A stretch of DNA of 64,000 bases, taken from positions 124,001 through 188,000 of the forward strand of contig NZ_JALKEV010000002.1 in assembly GCF_023017105.1 (NCBI RefSeq), in the 5' to 3' direction. Under the pieces are notes generated by a model, which saw nothing but the letters and a program-made list of their open reading frames with translations, was not told where the DNA came from and did not search any database. How positions within the stretch are numbered: position 1 is the first letter of the stretch; each line of letters starts with the position of its first letter. This DNA comes from Halalkalibacter sp. APA_J-10(15) (lineage in GTDB: Bacteria > Bacillota > Bacilli > Bacillales > Bacillaceae_D). The position numbers were made by a program, and so were the translations under genes. Positions 18,348-26,488 of this stretch are shown piece after piece.

Positions 18348-18956
18348 TCATTTTATTACATCATATTTTACATGTATCGCACCCGTTCCTTCAACGACCT
18401 CAGTTGATCTCAACGTCACCCGCTGCTGTCCAATGTGATCAAACAAACGTATTCCCTTACTGAGCAATACCGGAGCAATATGTAGATCTAGTCCATCAAG
18501 CAAACCTAATTGAATGCACTGTTGAGCAACACTGGCTGTTCCAACACTCACATCCTTAGAACCCGCTACTTCCTTCGCTTGCTTAACCGCCTGCTCTACT
18601 CCGTCTGTAATAAACGTAAATGGTGTACTACCACTAGGTGGGCTATCTGGGACATTGTGAGTTAGGACAAATAGCGGAACATGTCTTAAAGGATGACTTC
18701 CTCCCCAACCATTCACAATGTCATAAGTCCTTCTCCCAACAATCATTGCACCGGTTTTTTCAGCTGCCGAATCAAAAATATTTTTGTTGATCGTTGAAAG
18801 TTTAAAAAAGTCATTAGTCTGACTCGCTATGTCTCCAGAAAACATCCACCGTTGCAGAATTTCACCTTGATCTCCTAAAGGTTGTTTTTGACTATCATTC
18901 GTTCCTGCTATAAAACCATCAAGAGACATTGATATATTTAGAATAACCTTGCTCAT
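18348..18956 (-). CDS. Dihydrofolate reductase-like (RibD C-terminal domain) protein
   Basis: A 202-residue NADPH-dependent reductase-fold protein of the RibD-C/YwjB/YyaP group. It starts VILNISMSLDGFIAG, has the nucleotide-binding segment MIVGRRTYDIVNGWGG and the later DVSVGTASVAQQCI and LHIAPVLLSKGIRLFD, all typical of the family. AAGGAGG precedes the ATG. The cellular substrate of these stand-alone proteins is generally not known. It is monocistronic with an inverted repeat downstream. Confidence 0.9.
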   Translation of the reverse strand: MSKVILNISMSLDGFIAGTNDSQKQPLGDQGEILQRWMFSGDIASQTNDFFKLSTINKNIFDSAAEKTGAMIVGRRTYDIVNGWGGSHPLRHVPLFVLTHNVPDSPPSGSTPFTFITDGVEQAVKQAKEVAGSKDVSVGTASVAQQCIQLGLLDGLDLHIAPVLLSKGIRLFDHIGQQRVTLRSTEVVEGTGAIHVKYDVIK

Positions 18957-19022
18957 TTTTAAAACCTCCTTATCAACAGTTTATATTACAAAATAATAGC
19001 GTATTTCTTCTCGATTGCTTTT

Positions 19023-19140
19023 CTAATGATTACAGCCACAAGTCCCCACCAAGTCTTTACTTAATCCATTAACCTTATTAAACTCCTCTGCTTCTTTAAC
19101 CGCACAAGTAAAGAGAACCGCATTCTGGCTAACCTTATAA
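19023..19140 (-). pseudogene. Possible C-terminal gene fragment, unidentified
   Basis: A minus-strand frame without stops ends at 19023-19025 and reads coherently (AVKEAEEFNKVNGLSKDLVG then TCGCNH at the end), but it has no start codon or ribosome binding site. I do not recognise the protein. It lies in the 18957-19650 interval, which carries no intact gene and appears to consist of gene debris. Confidence 0.25.
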
Positions 19141-19143
19141 GAC

Positions 19144-19215
19144 GAACGGGAGCGTTTCTGGAATAAGCAAAAACGCTTATTCTACTATAGGTGCAGGTTA
19201 GTTGTACGTAACGTT
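19144..19215. repeat. Candidate small dispersed repeat with hairpin
   Basis: GAATAAGC (19161-19168) pairs with GCTTATTC (19175-19182), flanked by AACGGGAGCGTTTCTG and TATAGGTGCAGGTTAGTTG. From memory, similar flanking sequence recurs next to small accessory genes in Bacillus genomes. Only one copy was seen here, so repeat status is a suggestion. Confidence 0.3.
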
Positions 19216-19367
19216 TCTACCCCAAAAGGAGAATGGTCATATAACTCTAGTAAAAGTTAGACAGTTTCTATTTGAAATTGAAGGATTACATTGAAGAATC
19301 AAATGATCGGGTAACGCCTTGAAGGGTTCTAAGTAGAGTAGCACTAAAATTAGTAAGAAAGATAGTG

Positions 19368-19652
19368 TTATAAGCTCGGCAAAAAGGCGTGAGAATTTAC
19401 CGAAACAGTAATTGGGGCTGACAAAAGCCTACCTGCTGGGTGATGTACATCATAATAATAGACCAATACTTTACAATCCTCCGTCTTGATTCAAGCATAA
19501 ATGCCAACACCAGTACCAATCATGGTGGTAAATGCTATGTGGTACAGTTCAATACTGTAATCATACTCGCGTCCTCCAATCAATATTTTGGACTCTAGAA
19601 GATACTCTCTGTATACTAACAATAAACCATTTACAAAAGGAGGATGTAACAT
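19368..19652 (-). pseudogene. Possible broken gene, unidentified
   Basis: One minus-strand frame runs from an ATG at 19652 to a TAA at 19368 with a single in-frame TGA at 19491-19493. The translation looks protein-like on both sides of the stop (YSIELYHIAFTTMIGTGVGI before; CKVLVYYYDVHHPAGRLL after). I do not recognise the family. It overlaps the start of the plus-strand thiol oxidoreductase gene, so the true fragment probably begins lower. Chance openness in a non-coding stretch remains possible. Confidence 0.28.
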
Positions 19653-20343
19653 GATGATTGAAATGTGGACAGATTTCGCTTGTCCCTTTTGCTATATTGG
19701 TAAACGACGCCTCGAAGAAGCTTTGAAACAAATCGAAGAGCCAATTGAAGTTGTTTATCGTAGCTTTGAATTAGACCCTGACGCTGACGTTCAATCAAAA
19801 GAAACGATATATGAAAAGCTCGCAAAAAAGTACGGAATGAGTATAGCAGAAGCAAGAGCTAATACTGAAAATGTGGAGAAAATGGCTGCTCAGGTGGGGT
19901 TAAATTTCAACTTTGACCAAATGGTTGTCACAAATACGTTCGATGCGCACCGTCTCGCGCTATACGCTCACAAAAAGGGGCTAATGCAAGAGATGACCGA
20001 TCGAATATTGCATGCTCACTTTTCTGAAGGCAAGCATATTGGCGATCGTTCGACCCTAATTCAGCTTGCTACAGAGGTTGGACTCGAACAGGAAGCCGTT
20101 TCTGCGTTACTTGAAAGCAAAGAAATGACTGAGCTTGTTCGCAAAGATGAGCAGCAAGCAAGCGAATACGGTATTCGCAGCGTGCCTTATTTCCTGATCA
20201 ATCAAAAATATGCGATTACAGGGGCACAACCAACAGACGTCTTCGTTCAATCCATTAAACAAATCCTTGAACAAGATCAACTATTAACACAAAAGCAAGC
20301 AGATGGAGAAGGTACATGCGACAATGATGGGTGTAGTGTGTAA
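19651..20343 (+). CDS. DsbA-family oxidoreductase (FrnE-like)
   Basis: A 230-residue thioredoxin-fold protein of the DsbA/FrnE group with the redox motif CPFC at residues 11-14 (WTDFACPFCYIGKRRLE) and the cis-proline loop IRSVPYFLINQKYAITGAQP. There is no signal peptide, so it acts in the cytoplasm, probably on thiols or disulfides. The ATG at 19651 follows AAAAGGAGG with good spacing; an upstream in-frame start at 19588 lacks a ribosome binding site. An unusual tail, GTCDNDGCSV, adds two cysteines. It has its own terminator. Confidence 0.92.
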   Translation: MMIEMWTDFACPFCYIGKRRLEEALKQIEEPIEVVYRSFELDPDADVQSKETIYEKLAKKYGMSIAEARANTENVEKMAAQVGLNFNFDQMVVTNTFDAHRLALYAHKKGLMQEMTDRILHAHFSEGKHIGDRSTLIQLATEVGLEQEAVSALLESKEMTELVRKDEQQASEYGIRSVPYFLINQKYAITGAQPTDVFVQSIKQILEQDQLLTQKQADGEGTCDNDGCSV

Positions 20344-20346
20344 GGT

Positions 20347-20383
20347 GATGCCCTAAAAGGTATATTTTTTTACCTTGGGCATC
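20347..20383 (+). terminator. Terminator of the DsbA-family gene
   Basis: GATGCCC pairs with GGGCATC with an inner AAGGTA/TACCTT stem just after the stop codon. The loop is T-rich and the downstream T tract is weak. Confidence 0.65.
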
Positions 20384-20397
20384 CCTCTTAAAAGACT

Positions 20398-20845
20398 TAC
20401 TTCGTACAAAGACACATATTTCGATTAATCGAGAAAAAATATTGATTCAACTGAGAAAGTTCATCCAGCTCAGCCAACCAAGCCTCTATTAATAACCCGC
20501 AATGGCTCCTTGACCCACTCTAACATTTCTGCACATATCACTTTGTCAAATCGATTATCTTCAAATGAAAGAGCAGTAGCATCTCCTTGAACAAAGGTAA
20601 TCTTCTTCTCATCCTGCTCCCACCTTTTCTCGGCTCGGTTAATTCGTTTCTCATCATAATCGAGACCGATGATACTATGAATCTTTGGATGCTGATCCAC
20701 GATTAATTTTTCAGTATCTCCTATATGACAACCGACATCCAATCATTGATCATTGTCTTGAATAGCCAGCTTGGCAATATAATACTCCCATTGCTTGATT
20801 ACATCCGGCATCGGGGGATCTAGAAAGAAACATTTCTTGAGCCAT
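20398..20845 (-). pseudogene. SAM-dependent methyltransferase pseudogene
   Basis: Reading from the ATG at 20845 (after GAAAGGAC) gives MAQEMFL. The frame must then shift by one base to read DPPMPDVIKQWEYYIAKLAI, where a TGA interrupts before LDVGCHIGDTEKL, the SAM-binding motif I. The core continues through FVQGDATALSFEDNRFDKVI and CAEMLEWVKEPLRVI. After that the frame changes again, and a separate phase supplies IEAWLAELDELSQLNQYFF and a C-terminal end at 20398. The gene has therefore lost a central piece and carries a frameshift and a nonsense codon. It lies 12 bp after the S41 peptidase gene and was probably co-transcribed with it. Confidence 0.75.
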
Positions 20846-20857
20846 ACTATGTCCTTT

Positions 20858-22048
20858 CTAGCTATTAGTTAGCTGCTTGTGATAGTGAAGCGCTGTGACT
20901 AGACTACTGTCCTGATGTTCATATAAATCTGCTCTCGTCAGCTGCACCTTAATATCAGGTTCAATCCCTATACCCTCGAATCGATCCCCATTGGGCATCC
21001 GTGCTCTCATAGCACCAACACATAGAAAATAGCGCTCTGTTTCATAATGATACGGTTGTCCTGTTGAACCCGCAGTCGTCTCACCGACGATCAATGCTCG
21101 ACGATTATCCTTGAATGGAACGATCAAGTCTTCCGCAGCAGAAGCTGTTTCACGATCAACTATAAAAGTTACATCTCCATCATAAGCACCACGAGCTGGT
21201 TCATAGTAGCACGTTAAATCAACATCATCTGGAATAGGCAAAGTCGTCTCGATCGACCACCATCTCCATTTTTGATTCATTAATTTGGCAACTAGCCTAG
21301 ATGGTGTACTTCCGCCTTGATTACCGCGAAGGTCAATCATAATCGTTTTTGCGTTACTAAATCGGTTTAGATCGTCTAGCACTTGTGCTTCATAGCTTTG
21401 CTTTGCAAATGAAGGAATTTTCAAATAAGCAATTTCACCTTTTATTAACCATTGCGATATCGGTTCACATTGCTTTCTATAGCCTTCTTTTGAATCCACT
21501 TTTACACGTTTCACTTGTCCGAATTGATCCACTAATTCAATCAAATATTCGTCACTTGGATATAGTAACGTCCAAAGTATTTGCGCACGAGCGACTTGTG
21601 ATGAGGAATTCAATTCTGGAAAATAGCATTTAAGCGTCTTAATCCAACTATTAATTGGCTTTTCATTTATCTTCATCACTTTATCTCCTGGATGAATCTC
21701 TCTCACCACACTATCAACAACAATCCAATCATCATCAAGTAGCTTCATTGAAATTCCTAATGGTATCGCTTCTTCAAGCTTCTCCCAACAAATAGCAGGG
21801 GCTAATGAACGATCAAAATAAACGGTATGTTTATTATTAAATAACGCTAAGAACTCTAGCATAAGCTTCATAAACTCAGAGCTACCTTCCATATGTACAG
21901 CCTTCGATAAATACTGCTGATACGTATCATCTAATTGATTTTCGGCGATCCGCGCATCCTCCCAGTGAGCAAAATATTTAGAGATGATTGCATAGGCTTT
22001 TGATATAAGAAATAGCCGTTCCTCTAAAGAAATCATTACATTCACCAC
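20858..22048 (-). CDS. S41 family peptidase, probably cytoplasmic
   Basis: A 396-residue tail-specific (Ctp/tricorn-like) protease. After a helical N-terminal segment comes a PDZ-like region (about 95-185, with EIHPGDKVMKINEKPI), then the S41 core: MIDLRGNQGGSTPSRLV (about 237-253) and the nucleophile S303 in DRETASAAEDLI, followed by GETTAGSTGQP. No signal peptide or membrane anchor is visible, unlike CtpA/CtpB. The GTG at 22048 and an ATG four codons later are both possible starts. The methyltransferase pseudogene follows at 12 bp. Function is unknown. Confidence 0.85.
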   Translation of the reverse strand: MVNVMISLEERLFLISKAYAIISKYFAHWEDARIAENQLDDTYQQYLSKAVHMEGSSEFMKLMLEFLALFNNKHTVYFDRSLAPAICWEKLEEAIPLGISMKLLDDDWIVVDSVVREIHPGDKVMKINEKPINSWIKTLKCYFPELNSSSQVARAQILWTLLYPSDEYLIELVDQFGQVKRVKVDSKEGYRKQCEPISQWLIKGEIAYLKIPSFAKQSYEAQVLDDLNRFSNAKTIMIDLRGNQGGSTPSRLVAKLMNQKWRWWSIETTLPIPDDVDLTCYYEPARGAYDGDVTFIVDRETASAAEDLIVPFKDNRRALIVGETTAGSTGQPYHYETERYFLCVGAMRARMPNGDRFEGIGIEPDIKVQLTRADLYEHQDSSLVTALHYHKQLTNS

Positions 22049-22260
22049 ACCCCTTTCGACTAATTTACATATTCTTCATATGAGATGAAATCCCTTTTTT
22101 TGAGTGAGTTTTATAACAATTACAAGAATAAAATAAGCCATACCTAAGCGATATGACTATTATTTATGTGCACTAGCAGTTTCCATTGACCAAATTCAAT
22201 CATATGATAAATGTATTCTCGATCTATACTTTTCCCTCATGGTCACCTTTTGAAAACGTA

Positions 22261-23118
22261 TTAAGTACCCTTCAAAAACTGCATAAAACGATTCACTTCA
22301 TATGTATCGACTCTTGTTAAAATGTATGTTGCAGACGTAGGGGTTGAGACTTTTTCAGGTTGTATTTCTAGCAATTGATTACTCGTTATCTCATCTTGGA
22401 CCATGGAATAAGGTAAATAGGAAACACCTAGTCCATTCTCAATCAATTTCTTCGTCCCTTCGATTTGATTCACCTCCATCGTTCGTATCATTGGATAATG
22501 TCTCTTAATTTCATTTAATAAAGAATCCCAATAGTCTGGATGATTATGTGTGATAAGTCTATACGACGTTAATGCTTCGCTTTCCGCCATTGCACCTGTA
22601 TGTCTAGTCGATCCAACTAAAATGACTCTCTCCTCTTCAAATGCTTCAACCTCAACATTTGCTTGCAAAGGCTTTACTTTTGATAACCCTATATCAGCCC
22701 TTCCTGAACTGATAGCATCGCCAATTTCATATGATTTAATAACATCTATAGATACTTCCATATCAGAATTTTCATCCATAAAAACTCGTAACAACGAGGG
22801 TAAGAAGGATGAAGCAATTTGAGGGGCAGCCGCAATCGCTAATTTACGATGATAGCCTTGCTTCCATGATTCAAAATGCTCCATCCCTCGTTCATACGTT
22901 TCTATAAATTCCATTGCATAAGGTAGAAATTTATACCCTGCTTGCGTCAAATTCACGTTTTTCCCTATTCGATTGAACAACTGGCTATTCAGATGCTCTT
23001 CAAGGCGTTTAATATGCTTTGTTACCGCAGGTTGAGTGAGAAATAGCTCCTCTGACGCTCTTCTGAAATTTTCAAACTTTGCACATATGATAAATGTTTT
23101 GAACCACTTAATATCCAA
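22261..23118 (-). CDS. LysR-family regulator
   Basis: A regulator of about 285 residues with an N-terminal winged helix-turn-helix (ENFRRASEELFLTQPAVTKH) and a LysR effector-binding domain. The TTG at 23118 is preferred to an ATG at 23181: AGGTGA lies just before it and the protein then begins DIKWFKTFI, like other LysR proteins. It is divergent from a methyltransferase gene with about 118 bp between starts, so that gene is its likely target. The inducer is unknown. Confidence 0.9.
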   Translation of the reverse strand: MDIKWFKTFIICAKFENFRRASEELFLTQPAVTKHIKRLEEHLNSQLFNRIGKNVNLTQAGYKFLPYAMEFIETYERGMEHFESWKQGYHRKLAIAAAPQIASSFLPSLLRVFMDENSDMEVSIDVIKSYEIGDAISSGRADIGLSKVKPLQANVEVEAFEEERVILVGSTRHTGAMAESEALTSYRLITHNHPDYWDSLLNEIKRHYPMIRTMEVNQIEGTKKLIENGLGVSYLPYSMVQDEITSNQLLEIQPEKVSTPTSATYILTRVDTYEVNRFMQFLKGT

Positions 23119-23236
23119 TCCGATCACCTTCACCTCTAATAACGATCTGTTATTAAAATTGATTTTTTTTGTTAATTTCAATTATATACCTTGTACCATA
23201 TAATTCAATAAAACAGTAAAAGAGAGGAGAGCAAAC

Positions 23237-24007
23237 ATGAAGAATCAAATTAAGGATCAGTGGAATGCTGGATTATATGACGGAAACCATTCATTTGTAT
23301 CTGAATTTGGAAATGAGTTAATTAAATTTTTAGCACATGAGGAAGGGGAACGAATACTTGATATCGGATGCGGGACAGGGGATTTAGCAAATACGCTATA
23401 TGAGAATGGTGTAAACGTCATCGGTGTTGATCAATCAGCAAATATGATTAATCAAGCTTTGAACAAATACCCACATATCCCTTTCGTTGTGAAAGACGTG
23501 TTGAGTTTGTCTGACAAAAATGAATTCGATGCTGTTTTTTCAAACGCAACACTTCACTGGGTGAAAGAACCCAAACAAGCACTCATTTGCATCTATAATA
23601 GCTTAAAGCCTGGGGGGAGGTTTGTAGCTGAGTTTGGTGGTAAAGGAAATGTTCAAACGATTACAAATGAAATAATCCACCAATTAAAGCTCTCTGGTGT
23701 CACCTATCACTCTGAACAGTTCCCTTGGCACTTCCCAAGTATAGGTGAATACACTACTTTAATGGAAGAAGTAGGATTTTATGTCAGTGTTGCTTTGCAT
23801 TTTCATAGACCGACTCCCTTAGAAGGAAATGATGGGTTAAGAAATTGGCTCGATATGTTCGCAGTAGAAATGTTTAAACATGCTACTACCGAAACAAAAG
23901 AACGGATTTATGCGAGCATAGAAAAGAATCTCAGGAACACGTTATTTACGAACAACCGTTGGATCGCAGACTATAAACGAATTCGAGTTGTTGGGATTAA
24001 AGACTAG
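23237..24007 (+). CDS. Class I SAM-dependent methyltransferase
   Basis: A 256-residue methyltransferase resembling trans-aconitate methyltransferases. Motif I is ILDIGCGTGDLANTL, followed by VIGVDQSANMINQA, the motif II region EFDAVFSNATLHWVKEP, and LKPGGRFVAEFGG. AGAGAGGAGAG precedes the ATG. It faces the LysR gene across a short shared promoter region and is probably its target. The substrate could be a small carboxylic acid, but this is a family-level guess. Confidence 0.9.
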   Translation: MKNQIKDQWNAGLYDGNHSFVSEFGNELIKFLAHEEGERILDIGCGTGDLANTLYENGVNVIGVDQSANMINQALNKYPHIPFVVKDVLSLSDKNEFDAVFSNATLHWVKEPKQALICIYNSLKPGGRFVAEFGGKGNVQTITNEIIHQLKLSGVTYHSEQFPWHFPSIGEYTTLMEEVGFYVSVALHFHRPTPLEGNDGLRNWLDMFAVEMFKHATTETKERIYASIEKNLRNTLFTNNRWIADYKRIRVVGIKD

Positions 24008-24075
24008 TATAAGGTAAGGTAGGGGTAGAGGCTTCTTCTAGCTTTCCCCCTAACAACCACATATCCACTCATCTT

Positions 24076-24351
24076 CTAATTCACTAACCTATGACGATAA
24101 ATTAGAAGATTAATGACATTTAAAATGATTGTAACGATTAGAAGAACAGCTGCGACAAATGCAAGTGTGTCCATAAGAGCAGACCAATCCTCAATTGTTA
24201 CAAGATGATTGATACTAAAAATCTGAAAGCATAGTGAAATGGCACAAGCACTGATGCTCGTTACAATAAGTGTCAACACACTATGATCATCGAGATTGTT
24301 CATACGTATGAAAGTGACAATAGGAAGTATCCAAGCAATTAGCCCGAGCAC
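24076..24351 (-). CDS. Small three-helix membrane protein
   Basis: This hydrophobic protein of about 91 residues has three predicted helices (about 2-15, 28-46 and 62-84) and the central motif IEDWSALMDTL. I recall similar small Bacillus membrane proteins of unknown function. The frame extends upstream as VVELLNIGSLVLGL after AAAGGGGG, but no ATG, GTG or TTG lies at that N-terminus. The nearest in-frame candidate there is an ATA, so the GTG at 24351 is used. The start codon may be mutated or unusual. It is transcribed alone. Confidence 0.6.
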   Translation of the reverse strand: MLGLIAWILPIVTFIRMNNLDDHSVLTLIVTSISACAISLCFQIFSINHLVTIEDWSALMDTLAFVAAVLLIVTIILNVINLLIYRHRLVN

Positions 24352-24433
24352 AAGGCTACCGATATTAAGTAATTCAACTACGTCTATTCCCCCTTTGTTA
24401 ATTGAATACAGGTTTCCAATTCAAGCCACCCGA

Positions 24434-24744
24434 TTATTGCCGATTTTCATGTTTAACAATAAATGCATTTACTTCATCAACCGATTGATCTGATAAAGTA
24501 AAAATAGTATGTGTATGATTAGCATTCATAATTATCCCAGAATCTTCTGTAATCCATAGAAAATAGGTAATTCATCAATACAAAATTGATACTGATGTTG
24601 GGACACATTGACTATGCCTGGTTCTTGCTTTGCGTAGCGTACAGCGCTTTTAAGTATATCTAAATCTTCTTCACTCTTTTGTATGTGAGAACATCCAACT
24701 AATGCAAGGCTTATTACGATACATAACAAAGTGCATTTTTCCAT
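24434..24744 (-). pseudogene. Frameshifted small lipoprotein gene
   Basis: From an ATG at 24744 (ribosome binding site GGGAGTG) the frame encodes a signal peptide with lipobox LVGCS, then EEDLDILKSAVRYAKQEPGI and VNVSQHQYQFCIDELP, and stops at 24532. Shifting phase near 24555 gives another coherent stretch, WITEDSGIIMNANHTHTIF then TLSDQSVDEVNAFIVKHENR, ending at 24434. The original product would be a lipoprotein of about 103 residues on the outer membrane face. The family is unknown. A sequencing error at the TTTT run is the alternative explanation. Confidence 0.65.
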
Positions 24745-24814
24745 AGTACAATCACTCCCATCAATTAGACGTTCTAGCTCAACAAAGGGTTTCAATATTT
24801 TTCCTTGTTCGCCA

Positions 24815-26188
24815 TTATGCCGATGATCGATCCTCCTTTTCAACTAACCCTTTACTCATCCATTTCCGACTGCGCCAGCGAAAGAACATTAAGACCGAAC
24901 GTAGCCATTCATCTAATAGCATCGCAATCCATATTCCAATTAATCCATAGCCTAAATGAATACCTAATATATACGATAGCAATACGCTCACTCCCCACAT
25001 TGAAGCAATCCCTATTAATACAGGGAATCGTGCATCACCTGAAGCCCGTAGTGCACTAATGATCACTAAGTTTGAAGTTCGCCCAGGCTCTAATAACACC
25101 CCAATAAATAACAAAATAGAGCCAAGTGCAATAATTTCAGCATCATCTGTAAAAAATCCAAACAAAATCTCTCCAGAAAAAGCGACAGTAATGCCCACTA
25201 TAACAGCAATGGTCAAAGCGACTCGTAAGCCACGAAACATTTGACGATATGCCTCTTCTTTCAATCCAGCTCCAACAAGTTGACCGATGTAAATTTGCAT
25301 TCCTTTTGAAATCGACATCGAAAAAACAACCATGAGCATAAGCAAATTTTGCGTGTATACTTTCGTCGCCAAAGCTGTTGCACCAATCAAAGTAATAAAA
25401 ATCGTAATAACGATTTGACTCATATTAAAGGACAAATGCTCACCAGCTGCCGGTACACCAATTGCCATAATTTTTTTGACATACTCGACCTTAACCTTTA
25501 ACCAATCAGCCCAACTAATTCGCACCTCTACACGACGATAGAGAAGAACGAAAAGTGTGACCAATGCTAACGCCTGACAAACAACAGTCGCAATCGCAAC
25601 CCCCATCACCCCTAATTGAGGTACACCTAATGCTCCGAATATAAATAAATAATTCCCGACGATATTTAAAGCGTTCATCGCTAGGACAACATACATGACA
25701 TCCTTCGTAAACCCCATTGCTTGTAACACAGCAGAAATCGTTAAAACAAGAGCATGTGTAAATAGTGCAGAGCCAACAATCAACATATAGATATCAGCAT
25801 ACTCAAATAGCTCAGGCTCTAAGTTGAATAGTGTAAGAAACTGCTGACGAAACAGTACGACCATCACACTAATAAATAACCCAAATAACAAATTAATGAT
25901 AATTGCATTAGCAATCGTTAAGCTAACATCCTTTTTCTTTCTCGCGCCAACAAACTGAGCTACAACAACGCCGGAGCCCATTGCAGTAAAATTAAATAAG
26001 ACAAAAGTAAACATCATGACTTGGTTTACAACACCAATTGCAGCAACAGCCTCATCAGAAATAAAGCTCAGCATAAATATATCCGAAAACTTCATCATCG
26101 CTTGTAAAAATACTTCAATAAAAATCGGCCATGTAATCGCAAATAACGTCACATGCTTCATATGATTCGTAGATTGTTTCATAGACAC
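24815..26188 (-). CDS. MATE-family multidrug efflux transporter
   Basis: A protein of about 457 residues with twelve predicted membrane helices in two homologous halves, characteristic of Na+ or H+ coupled MATE exporters. Typical segments include PIFIEVFLQAMMKFSDIFML near the N-terminus and the matching VPAAGEHLSFNMSQIVITIF in the second half. Several starts are possible (ATG 26212, GTG 26188, ATG 26182); the GTG has AAGGTG at the best spacing. A partial cre-like sequence lies further upstream. Substrate is unknown. Confidence 0.92.
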   Translation of the reverse strand: MSMKQSTNHMKHVTLFAITWPIFIEVFLQAMMKFSDIFMLSFISDEAVAAIGVVNQVMMFTFVLFNFTAMGSGVVVAQFVGARKKKDVSLTIANAIIINLLFGLFISVMVVLFRQQFLTLFNLEPELFEYADIYMLIVGSALFTHALVLTISAVLQAMGFTKDVMYVVLAMNALNIVGNYLFIFGALGVPQLGVMGVAIATVVCQALALVTLFVLLYRRVEVRISWADWLKVKVEYVKKIMAIGVPAAGEHLSFNMSQIVITIFITLIGATALATKVYTQNLLMLMVVFSMSISKGMQIYIGQLVGAGLKEEAYRQMFRGLRVALTIAVIVGITVAFSGEILFGFFTDDAEIIALGSILLFIGVLLEPGRTSNLVIISALRASGDARFPVLIGIASMWGVSVLLSYILGIHLGYGLIGIWIAMLLDEWLRSVLMFFRWRSRKWMSKGLVEKEDRSSA

Positions 26189-26446
26189 AGTATATACACC
26201 TTCGCTCTTCATCCTCTTATTTAAACGCTTTCAAAAAAAAAGAAGATCGTTTCTATTTAATAGCAGACATTTTACCATATCCATTACGTCATTGAAGCTA
26301 GAAAAACTATATGATTTATTTTAAAAAACGCGATTACGATTTTCTTTATCGAAGTCTGTCGTAATGAAATTTGCTACTTCCCTTGACCCACCTCTGTTTC
26401 TTCACAGAGTGCCGGTATTGATTGCCGTGCCCCCTAAACAAAAACA

Positions 26447-26482
26447 GAGTGCATAGCTGAAAATAGCATCAGCCATACACTC
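26447..26482 (-). terminator. Terminator of the alcohol dehydrogenase gene
   Basis: A 14-bp stem with two imperfect pairs is followed on the minus strand by TGTTTTTG. Confidence 0.8.
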
Positions 26483-26488
26483 CCTATT

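Noticed and set aside
26220-26233. cre site upstream of the MATE gene
   Set aside because: TTTAAACGCTTTCA misses the conserved G at position 2, and a drug exporter is not an expected CcpA target.
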